Shown here: in pieces, positions 1 to 9,921 of the stretch
Layout: each line of letters starts with the position of its first letter
Numbering within the stretch: the stretch's first letter is position 1
Assembly (NCBI GenBank): GCA_963739435.1
Contig: CAVUAN010000009.1
Coordinates: 1 to 64,000 of the forward strand
Direction of reading: 5' to 3'
Length of the DNA: 64,000 nt
Origin: CAVUAN01 sp963739435
GTDB lineage: Bacteria > Acidobacteriota > Thermoanaerobaculia > UBA5066 > Gp7-AA6
The notes under the pieces: model-generated
The model's input: the letters and a program-made list of their open reading frames with translations, nothing else
The model's database searches: none
What the model was told of the DNA's origin: nothing
Position numbers and translations under genes: made by a program

Positions 1-3000
1 CGTCCTTGCCGCTCACGATGCTCACCGCGCCACCAAAGTCATCCGCTTTGGTCAACGTAATGTTATTGCCCGCTCCCGCAGCCAGGCTCGTTGTCCCGAC
101 CACTACCACGTTGCCGTTGTCGCTGACCAAGCCACCGGCTGTAACACTCAGATTCCGTCCCACGTTCAGCGTGTCGAGCGTCGTCGCCCCAGCCGCGGTC
201 GTCGTTAAATCCTCCGTCACTGCTCCACCCACCGTCAGCGTGTTGATGTCGTTCAACGTCACGTCCTTGCCGCTCACGATGCTTACCGCGCCACCAAAGT
301 CATCCGCTTTGGTCAACGTAATGTTATTGCCCGCTCCCGCAGCCAGGCTCGTGGTCCCGACCACTACCACGTTGCCATTGTCGCTCACCAATCCACCCGC
401 CGTAACACTCATGTTCCGTCCCACGTTCAGCGTGTTGAGCGTCGTCGCCCCGCCGCAGTCGTCGTTAAATCCTCGGTTACCGCTCCGCCCACCGTCAGCG
501 TGTTGATGTCGTTCAACGTCACGTCCTTGCCGCTCACGATGCTCACCGCCCCACCAAAGTCATCCGCCTTGGTCAACGTAATGTTATTGCCCGCTCCCGC
601 AGCCAGGCTCGTGGTCCCGACCACTACCTCACGTCACCATTGTCGCTCACCAATCCACTCGCGGTAACCTTCAGGTTCCCGGAGATCGCTGAAGCTCCCA
701 CAGTCAACGCGTTGAGGTCATTGAGCGTAACGTCCTTGCCGCTCACGATGCTCACCGCCCCGATAAAGTCATCCGCCTGGCTCAACGCAATGTTGTTGCC
801 CACGCCAGCAGCCAGACTCGTCCCGCCAGCTACCGTCACCACACCACTGTCACTGATCAATCCACTGGCGGTTACCTCTCAGGTTCCCGGAGACCGTCGA
901 AGCTCCCACCGTCAACGCGTTGATGTCATTGAGCGTTACGTCTTTGCCGCTCACGATGCTCACCGGCCCAATAAAGTCGTCCGCTTGGCTCAGCGTGATG
1001 TTGTTGCCGGCTCCGGCTGCCAAACTGGTTGCTCCGGTCACCTTCCACCACTCCACTGTCACTGATCAATCCGGCGTGTTACTTTCAGATTTCCGGAGAC
1101 CGTCAAAGCTCCCACCGTTAGCGTGTTGATGTCATTGAGCGTCACATCCTTGCCGCTCACAATGCTCACCGCCCCGCCAAAGTCATCCGCTTTGGTCAAC
1201 GTAATGTTATTGCCAGTCCCGGCAGCCAAGCTCGTTGTGCCTACCTCCACCACTCCCGTTGTCACTGATTAATCCGCTGCTCGTTCACGTTCAGGTTCCC
1301 GGAGTCCGTTGAAGCTCCCAGCGTCAACGTGTTGATGTCGTTCAACGTCACGTCCTTGCCGCTCACGATGCTCACCGCCCCACCAAAGTCATCCGCTTTG
1401 GTCAGCGTGATGTTGTTGCCGGCTCCAGCAGCCAGGCTTGTGCCGCCCGCTACCGTCACCACACCGTTGTCGCTGACCAACCCACCAGCGGTAACACTCA
1501 GGTTTCCGGAGACTGTCGATGCCCCCCCCACCGTCAGCGTGTTGATGTCGTTAAGCGTCACGTCCTTGCCGCTCACGATGCTCACCGCCCCAACAAAGTC
1601 ATCCGCCTGGCTCAGTGTAATGTTATTGCCCGCTCCCGCAGCCAGGCTCGTGTCCCGCCCACTACCGTCACCACACCGCTATCGCTGATTAACCCACCAG
1701 CGGTTACCTTCAGGTCTCCGGAGACTGTCGAAACCCCCAACGTCAGCGCATTGATATCATTAAGCGTCACGTCCTTGCCGCTCACAATGCTCACCGGCCC
1801 AACAAAGTCATCCGCCTGGCTCAGTGTGATGTTGTTCCCGGCTCCAGCAGCCAGGCTCGTACCACCCGCTACCGTCACCACACCGCTATCGCTGATTAAC
1901 CCACCAGCGGTTACCTTCAGGTTTCCGGAGACTGTCGATGCCCCCAACGTCAGCGCATTGATATCATTAAGCGTCACGTCCTTGCCGCTCACAATGCTCA
2001 CCGGCCCAACAAAGTCATCCGCCTGGCTCAGCGTAATGTTGTTGCCCGCTCCAGCAGCCAGGCTCGTCCCGCCGGCTACCGTCACCACGCCACTGTCACT
2101 GATTAATCCGCTGCTCGTTACCTTCAGGTTCCCGGAGACCGCAGATGCTCCCAGTGTCAACGCGTTGATATCATTGAGCGTAACATCCTTGCCGCTCACG
2201 ATGCTCACCGGCCCAACAAAGTCGTCTGCCTGGCTCAGCGTGATGTTGTTCCCGGCTCCAGCAGCCAGACTCGTCCCGCCGGCTACCGTCACCACACCAC
2301 TGTCACTGATTAATCCGCTGCTCGTTACCTTCAGGTTCCCGGAGACCGCTGACGCTCCCAGCGTCAACGCGTTGATATCATTGAGCGTAACGTCCTTGCC
2401 GCTCACGATGCTCACCGGCCCAACAAAGTCATCCGCCTGGCTCAGCGTAATGTTGTTGCCCGCTCCAGCAGCCAGACTCGTCCCGCCAGCTACCGTCACC
2501 ACACCACTGTCACTGATTAATCCGCTGGCGGTTACCTTCAGGTTCCCGGAGATCGCTGAAGCTCCCAAAGTCAACGCATTGATGTCATTGAGCGTAACGT
2601 CCTTGCCGCTCACGATGCTCACTGGCCCAATAAAGTCATCCGCCTGGCTCAGCGCAATGTTGTTGCCCACGCCAGCAGCCAGACTCGTCCCGCCAGCTAC
2701 CGTCACCACACCACTGTCACTGATTAATCCGCTGGCGGTTACCTTCAGGTTCCCGGAGACCGTCGAAGCTCCCAACGTCAACGCATTGATGTCATTGAGC
2801 GTTACGTCTTTGCCGCTCACGATGCTCACCGGCCCAATAAAGTCGTCCGCTTGGCTCAGCGTGATGTTGTTCCCGGCTCCGGCTGCCAAACTGGTCGCTC
2901 CGGTCACCTTCACCACTCCACTGTCATTGATCAATCCGGCCGTCGTTACTTTCAGATTTCCGGAGACCGTCGAAGCTCCCAACGTTAGCGCATTGATGTC

Positions 3001-4120
3001 ATTGAGCGTTACGTCCTTGCCGCTCACAATGCTCACCGGCCCAATAAAGTCATCCGCTTGGCTCAGCGTGATGTTGTTGCCCGCTCCGGCCGCCAAACTG
3101 GTCGTTCCGGTCACCTTCACCACACCACTGTCACTGATTAATCCGCTGCTCGTTACCTTCAGGTTCCCGGAGACCGTTGAAGCTCCCAGCGTCAACGCAT
3201 TGATGTCATTGAGCGTCACGTCCTTGCCGCTCACAATGCTCACCGGCCCAACAAAGTCATCCGCCTGGCTCAGTGTGATGTTGTTCCCGGCTCCAGCAGC
3301 CAGGCTTGTGCCGCCCGCTACCGTCACCACACCGCTATCGCTGATTAACCCACCAGCGGTTACCTTCAGGTTTCCGGAGACTGTCGATGCCCCCAACGTC
3401 AGCGCATTGATATCATTAAGCGTCACGTCCTTGCCGCTCACAATGCTCACCGGCCCAACAAAGTCATCCGCCTGGCTCAGTGTGATGTTGTTCCCGGCTC
3501 CAGCAGCCAGGCTCGTACCACCCGCTACCGTCACCACACCGCTATCGCTGATTAACCCACCAGCGGTTACCTTCAGGTCTCCGGAGACTGTCGAAACCCC
3601 CAACGTCAGCGCATTGATATCATTAAGCGTCACGTCCTTGCCGCTCACAATGCTCACCGGCCCAACAAAGTCATCCGCCTGGCTCAGTGTGATGTTGTTC
3701 CCGGCTCCAGCAGCCAGGCTCGTACCACCCGCTACCGTCACCACACCGCTATCGCTGATTAACCCACCAGCGGTTACCTTCAGGTTTCCGGAGACTGTCG
3801 ATGCCCCCAACGTCAGCGCATTGATATCATTGAGCGTCACGTCCTTGCCGCTCACAATGCTCACCGGCCCAACAAAGTCATCCGCCTGGCTCAGCGAAAT
3901 GTTGTTGCCCGCTCCAGCAGCCAGGCTCGTCCCGCCGGCTACCGTCACCACGCCACTGTCACTGATTAATCCGCTGCTCGTTACCTTCAGGTTCCCGGAA
4001 ACCGCTGATGCTCCCAGTGTCAACGCGTTGATATCATTGAGCGTCACGTCCTTGCCGCCCACAATGCTCACCGGCCCAACAAAGTCATCCGCCTGGCTCA
4101 GCGTAATATTATTGGCGGCC
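1..4120 (-). repeat. Near-identical 207-bp (69-aa) tandem repeat array
   Basis: The motif CTCACAATGCTCACCGGCCC recurs every 207 bp (for example at 1781 and 1988). Each unit encodes 69 residues containing SGKDVTLNDINALTLGAST and LSQADDFVGPVSIV. Units between 1 and about 4120 differ by only a few substitutions, which implies recent expansion or homogenisation. Frame breaks are confined to the part below about 1620. Confidence 0.9.
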
Positions 4121-7100
4121 CCTGCTGCTAAACTTGTTGTTCCCGCGACCGTTACAACGCCGCCATCTGTGACCGGGCCATTGGCAGTCACCAACAGGTT
4201 GCCCGACAAGGTGACGGCAGGCACGCTTACTCCCGCGTTGTCATATTGCAGCGTAAGATTCCGCAACGACACCGCCAGCCCAGTTACAAAAATCGGCACC
4301 GCCGAGGCATCCCGGATTGATACGTCCTGGAAACCGCCGCCAGCCGTGGCCAAACTCACCCCGTTAAAAAGGTTTGCGAAGCTGCCAACCAAAACATCCG
4401 AATTGTTCGCCGCCACCCGGAAGGTGCTCAATCCGCCAACACTCAGCACTCCACTTTCACTAATTTGAGCTCCGGCCGTTCCGTTCCCCCCCGAGGTGAC
4501 ATCCAGAGTCCCCGCAATGGTTGAGGCGCCTAAGTTGATGCTGTTCAGGTCCTTAAGCACGACATTACGCCCGCTGACGATACTCAAGGCTCCGACAAAA
4601 TCATCCGCCTTGGTCAGCGTGATGTCGTTGGCTGATCCCGCCGACAATGTCGTCGTTCCCGCCACAGTCAAGTTACCGCTGTCACTAATCAAGCCGCTGG
4701 CGGTTACCTTGAGGCTTCCGGAGACCGTTGAAGCTCCCAACGTGAGCGCATTGATGTCATTCAACGTCACATCCTTGCCACTCACGATGCTCACCGCCCC
4801 GCCAAAATCATCCGGCTGACTCAGGGTGATATTATTGCCGGAACCAGCAGTCAAACTTGTCGTTCCTGTCACTCTCACGACACCGCTGTCGGTGATCGGG
4901 CCGTTGGCGGTCACCCCCAGATTACCGGTTACGTTGACAGCTGGCACGCTAACGCCCGCGTTATCATATTGCAGAGTCAGATCCCGCAAGGACACCGGCA
5001 ATCCGCTCAGCGCTGGTGTCGACGCTGCATCCCGCAAAGATACGTCACGCACCGACCCAGCTCCTGACACCGCGAATGTCACCCCGCCATTGAACAGATT
5101 GGCGAAAGATACCCCGAGCAGCAGGTCGCTGTTCGCCGCGGTGGTGGTAAACTTACTTGCGCCGCTCACGGTTAATTGACCGCTCTGGCTGATGCTCCCA
5201 CCCGCTGTTACGTCCAGCTTGCCGGATACGGTAGAGGCTCCCAGGACAATTTGGTTCACGTCTACAAGCGTGACGTCCTTGGCGCTACTAACGGTCACAG
5301 ACCCTACAAAGTCATCCGCGTGGTTCAAAGTAATATCGTTGGGAGCTCCAGCCGACAAGCTCGTAGTTCCCGCCACCGTCACGGCACCGGCATCTGTAAG
5401 CGCGCCCTTGGTGGTTGCCGTTAAATTACCCGAAATTGTCGATCCTCCTAATGTCAACGCGTTGATGTCATTCAACATCACATCTTTGCCGCTCACAATG
5501 CTTAACGTTCCGACAAAGTCGTCCGCCTGGCTCAAGGTTATATTATTGCCCGCGCCAGCCGATAAACTAGTGGTTCCTGCCACCGTCACAATACCTCGGT
5601 CGTTGATTGCCCCGTTAGCAGTCACTAGCAGATTTCCCGAGAGGCTGATGGCGGGCAGATTCACTCCCGCATTATCATATTGCAGTGAAAGGTTTCTCAG
5701 CGATACGGGCAAGCCTGTCACAAAGATCGGGACCAACGCCGCATCTCGGATAGACACATCCTGGAAGCTGCCTCCCGCCGCGGCCAAGGCAACGCCTTGA
5801 AAGAGATTGGCAAAAGTCCCTAACAAGACATCCGAATTGTTGGCCGCTACCCGGAACGTGCTAAATCCGGACACACTGAGTATTCCGCTTTGACTGATCT
5901 GCGCTCCGGCAATCCCGTCACCACCCGAGGTTACGGCCAAAGTCCCAGCAATGGTGGACGCGCCGAGATTGATGCTATTCTGGTCTTTGAGGGTTACGTT
6001 GCGCCCGCTCTGGATACTCACCGCTCCGCCAAAGTCATCCGCATTGACCATCGTGATGTCGTTGCCCGCTCCGGCCGCCAAAGTCGTCAAGCCAACCACG
6101 GTGATAGAGCCGCTGTCATTAATCAAGCCGCTGGCCGTTACCTTCAAATTGCCTGCGATGGTGGAAGCGCCCAGCGTGATTGCGTTGGCATCATTCAATG
6201 TCACGTCCTTGCCGCTTACGATGCTAACTGGCCCAACAAAGTCATCCGCCTGGCTCATTGCGATGTTATTGCCAGGGCCAGCCTTCAAGGTTGTAGTTCC
6301 CGCAACAGTCACCACGCCACCGTCGCTGATCGGACCGTTGGCGGACAAACCGAGGTTACCGGACACATTGACAGCGGGCACATTCACCCCGGCGTTATCA
6401 TATTGCAGGGTCAGATTCCGCAACGACACCGGGAGTCCGCTCAGTAACGGCGTCGCCGAAGCATCGCGCAGCGACACGTCACGCACCGTTCCCGCCCCTG
6501 ACACCGCTAAAGACACCCCGCCATTGAACAGGTTGCCAAATCCTCCCAACAAAACGTCGCTGCCCGCGGTTGTGACCGTGAACCGGCTGGCGCCGTTTAC
6601 ACTCAGCAGTCCACTCTGATTGATGCTCCCACCCGCTGTGACGTTCAGAGTGCCAAAGACAGTCGAAGCTCCAAGGGTCAACCCGTTGATCTCATTCAAC
6701 GTCACGTTTTTGCCACTCAAGATGCTCACCGCCCCAGCAAAATCATCTGCCTGGCTCAAGCTGATATCATTGGCGGCTCCTGCCGCTAAACTCGTCGTGC
6801 CCGCTATCGACAACGCGCCAGCGTCTGTGATCGGACCATTGGCTGTCACTGTCAGATTACCCGAAACTCTAGACGCTCCTAACGTCAGGGCATTGATATC
6901 ATTCAACGTCACGTCCTTGCCGCTCACGATACTCACCGGCCCGACAAAGTCATCCGCGTGGCTCAAGGCGATGGTATTGCCAGAGCCAGCCGCCAAGCCC
7001 GTGGCACCCGCCACGCTGAGAGCACCCGCGTCGGTGATCGGGCCGTTGGCGGTTACCCCTAGGTTGCCTGTCACGTTGACGGCGGGCACATTCACGCCAG

Positions 7101-8607
7101 CGTTGTCATATTGCAGTGTGAGATCCCGCAGTGTGGCCGGCAATCCGCTCAACGACGGCGTCGCCGCCGCATCCCGCAATGCTACGTCACGCACTGTCCC
7201 GGCTCCTCCCACCGCCAGGGTCACCCCGCCATTGAATTGATTTGCAAAGGCTACCCCCAACAGCACATCGCTGCCGGCGGCAGTAACGGTGAACTGGCTC
7301 GCACCCCCCACGCTTAAGAGACCGCTCTGGCTGATACTCCCCCCCGCCGTTACATTTAGCTTGCCAGCCACTGTTGAAGCTCCCAGCACGATTTGGTTGA
7401 CGTCGACGAGCGTGACGTCCTTGCCACTACTTACGCTCACGGGCCCCACAAAATCATCTGCCTGGCTCAGGGTGATGTTATTGGCCGTTCCGGCCGCGAA
7501 GCTCGTTGCCCCGGCCACGGTAACGGAACCGGAGTCTGCGATCGGGCCGTTGGCAGTTACCCCTAGGTTGCCGGACACGTTGACAGCGGGCACACTCACT
7601 CCTGCATTATCATATTGGAGGGTCAGATTCCTCAGCGCCGCAGGCAGTCCGCTCAGCGTGGGTGTCGCCGATGCATCCCGCAGCGATACGTCACGCATCG
7701 CTCCCGCTCCTGACACCGCCAGTGTCACCCCACCACTGAACAAGTTGCCAAAACCCCCAAGTAAAACGTCACTGCTCGCCGCGGTGACCGTAAATTGGCT
7801 CGCACCGCCAACGTTCAAAGGACCGCCGCTCTGGCTGATGGTTCCCCCGGCGTACTGGCCGACCCAGATCCGGCCGTCGGGGCCGGTAGCGATTCCCTCC
7901 CCGCCTCCCTGTGGACTTGGATCTCCATCTGCAGGAATGGCCTGCGGCGTGAGCGAGCCGTCGAAATTGATCCGGCAGACGGCGGCGATGGCGGTGAACC
8001 ACATGGCCCCGTCGGGCCCTTTCGTCATGTTCCGCCTGCCGCCAACGGTCGCCGCGCAGGGATCGCCGCTCGCAAGGGAGTTTTCCGTGACGATCCCCGA
8101 GGAGAGATTGAGCTTGCCGTAGGCTCTTGTATTGGTGGTGACGAGGAAGTCGGTGAACCAGACCGCCGATGCCCCGTCCCATGCCATGCTGTCCATGAGA
8201 TGCACCTGGCTCTGGTCGGGCAGAGGGTAGGGCGCCTGGGGCGAGCCGTCCGTACCAATCGCTACGATGGACTTGTTGGCGCCGAGGAACAGAGAAGTGC
8301 GACTCGCGGCGATGGCCCCGGTCGGCGTGTCGGGGAAGGTACCCGAGCTGGGGAAATAGGTGACCGGGAGCCCGGCCGTCGTGATCCGTCCGACGCTGTG
8401 CGTTGCATTGGGCTGCGTGAACCAGATTGCGCCGTCAGGGCCGACCGTGATGCCGGCGGGCCCGCTGAACAGCGTGTCGACAGGGTATTCGGTGGGGTTA
8501 GGGAGTTGGGTCTGGGCGGCCGCGGCCGCCAAGATGAGACAGAACGCCGCAACCGAAATTAGAAACAGACGACTCTGCCGAAGTTGACGCTCGGGCCGGT
8601 TTGCCAT
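1..8607 (-). CDS. Giant secreted beta-propeller/tandem-repeat surface protein (3' end outside window)
   Basis: The ATG at 8607 follows a strong ribosome site (GGAGGGGG, revcomp near 8613-8620). Residues about 1-32 form a signal peptide. Residues about 45-252 hold four or five blades of a Vgb/NHL-like propeller (GPDGAIWFT, GPDGAMWFT, GPDGRIWV). From about residue 253 to the window edge the protein is only repeats of adhesin/haemagglutinin type, built from Ser, Thr, Val, Gly, Asn and Asp. The first continuous frame runs to 1612 (2331 aa). Below that the same repeats continue in shifting frames to base 1, so the real protein exceeds 2800 aa and its C-terminus, possibly with an anchoring domain, is not visible. 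It lies downstream of an ECF sigma/anti-sigma pair, probably in one operon. A surface or adhesion role is inferred from architecture only. Base composition changes sharply at the propeller/repeat junction. Confidence 0.8.
4120..7850 (-). repeat. Older, diverged composite repeats of the same protein
   Basis: This part alternates the 69-aa unit with a second unit of roughly 90 aa (ISQSG..SVGGASQFTVTA, SDVLLG.FANLFNGGVTLAV, DVSLRDA, SLRNLTLQYDNAGV.VPAV). Copies are clearly diverged from each other, unlike the near-identical units below 4120. The frame is intact throughout. Confidence 0.85.
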
Positions 8608-8686
8608 GATCCACCCCCTCCAACTGGAGAGAGGGTCAGGGCACGCTAGTTTTCCCGGAGAAGGCGAACTCTGGGCAGAGTCGCCT

Positions 8687-9337
8687 TTATGGGTGTCGCA
8701 TCGAGAACGGAAATGGGCCGATGCGCGTCTTGCCGGTGGGGCCCTCGACCTCGACGGTCCAGTAGTAGGCCTGCCCGTTCTTGAGAAGCGAACGCTGGAG
8801 AGGCGGCAGGCCGACGTTCGGGCGGGACACCCGCTCGCTCTGCCACAGCGCTTCCCCCGAGCTGTCGAAAAGCTTGACCCGATAGCCGTCCGCGTCCTGC
8901 TGCGCGGGCCACTCGAACCGCTCGGGTGCGCCGTTGAGCTCGGCGCCGTTGCCGGGAGTGACCTGGATGCCGGCGGGAAGAGTGCCGCGCACGACGTCCT
9001 GGACCGCCGGCGGCCGGCGCGTCAGGAGGACTCCAGCCACACCGAGGAGGACCACGGCGGCTGCCATGACGAAGAGACGCATCGGAGCCCGGGAGGCGGC
9101 GCGGTTGGCGCCTGCCGCCTCCGCGTCTGTTTGCATCAGCACCTGCAGGTCCGCAGCACATCGGCGGCAGGCGACGCTGTGGTCGGCGACGCGGTCGCGT
9201 TCGTTGGGCGGCAGCTCGTTGACGGCCAGGGCTGCCAGGGTCTCGGCCGGCGGGCAGGCCTCCGAGCCAGCGCCCTGGAGGTCGCGATAGGCGCGCTTCC
9301 AGTCGGCGGTCTCAGGATCGAGCGGCGGCGGCGTCAT
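8687..9337 (-). CDS. Membrane-anchored anti-sigma factor with zinc-finger motif
   Basis: The protein has 216 aa. The N-terminal cytoplasmic part carries the anti-sigma zinc-finger pattern DHSVACRRC (HxxxCxxC, residues about 52-60). One transmembrane helix follows (residues about 87-106, RLFVMAAAVVLLGVAGVLL). The extracytoplasmic C-terminal domain has a fibronectin-III-like look (FEWPAQQDADGYRVKLFD, YYWTVEVEG). Its start lies 26 bp inside the end of the sigma gene, so the two are translationally linked. By family knowledge such proteins sequester the partner ECF sigma at the membrane until a signal arrives. Here the periplasmic fibronectin-like domain would be the sensor, which is inference. 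It ends 79 bp before the giant repeat gene. Confidence 0.85.
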   Translation of the reverse strand: MTPPPLDPETADWKRAYRDLQGAGSEACPPAETLAALAVNELPPNERDRVADHSVACRRCAADLQVLMQTDAEAAGANRAASRAPMRLFVMAAAVVLLGVAGVLLTRRPPAVQDVVRGTLPAGIQVTPGNGAELNGAPERFEWPAQQDADGYRVKLFDSSGEALWQSERVSRPNVGLPPLQRSLLKNGQAYYWTVEVEGPTGKTRIGPFPFSMRHP

Positions 9338-9848
9338 GGGCTGTCTGGGCCTTCATTGTCTCGCGAAGCGCCTCGATTGATCGGTAGATTCGGTGGCGGG
9401 CCACGGACTCCGTCCAACCGAAGAGCCCGGCGATCTCCGTGTGCGAAAAGCCAGCCAGGTGGGCCCGGATGGCGCGTCCCTCCTCGGGAGAAAGCCGCTC
9501 GATCATCTCGCCCAGCAGACGAGCCCTCTCGGGCGGCAGGAGGCCTCCGAAGGGCCCCGGCGTGTTCCGGAGAGCCGGCTCGGTTTCGTCCTCGATTGGA
9601 AGGCTCTCTGGCGCGTGCTTTCGAACCACGGCCAGGGCTGTCGTGAGCGCCATCTTGTAAAGGTAGGAGGCGGGATGGTCGATTTCTTTCCCACCGCCGA
9701 GGCGCTTCCAGAGGGCCGCGTAAACCTCCTGCTCGATGTCGGGGATGAGGGTCTGGTAACGGCGGGCGCAGACTCGGCGGATCGCGCTCGCGACCAGACG
9801 CGAGAACTTTTGTACGAGCGCCTCGAAGGTCTCCTCGCGGGAGCCCAT
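9312..9848 (-). CDS. ECF-type RNA polymerase sigma factor
   Basis: The protein has 178 aa, the usual ECF length. Region 2 spans about residues 10-75 (RRYQTLIPDIEQEVYAALWK). Region 4 spans about residues 115-165 (LSPEEGRAIRAHLAGFSHTE and the helix-turn-helix IAGLFGWTESVARHRIYR). The linker between them is typical of ECF factors. It overlaps the anti-sigma gene by 26 bp and lies 73 bp after the end of the large secreted-protein gene, so transcription may run secreted protein - sigma - anti-sigma - giant repeat protein. It presumably activates its own operon and the giant repeat gene, but no ECF-type promoter was identified. Confidence 0.88.
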   Translation of the reverse strand: MGSREETFEALVQKFSRLVASAIRRVCARRYQTLIPDIEQEVYAALWKRLGGGKEIDHPASYLYKMALTTALAVVRKHAPESLPIEDETEPALRNTPGPFGGLLPPERARLLGEMIERLSPEEGRAIRAHLAGFSHTEIAGLFGWTESVARHRIYRSIEALRETMKAQTAHDAAAARS

Positions 9849-9921
9849 GTCCTTATCCTAGACCCGGAAAGAATTCGGCGTCCGCTCCTCATCGAATCCT
9901 GAACGGCAAGGGCATCCGGCC

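Noticed and set aside
1..4120. CRISPR-like array
   Set aside because: Units are 207 bp, contiguous and coding, with no unique spacers and no cas genes.
1751..4468. A 905-codon open frame on the plus strand opposite the repeat protein, and similar long plus-strand frames up to 8122
   Set aside because: They mirror the 207-bp repeats of the minus-strand gene; the repeat happens to lack stops on the other strand. No signal peptide, start signal or recognisable domain is present.
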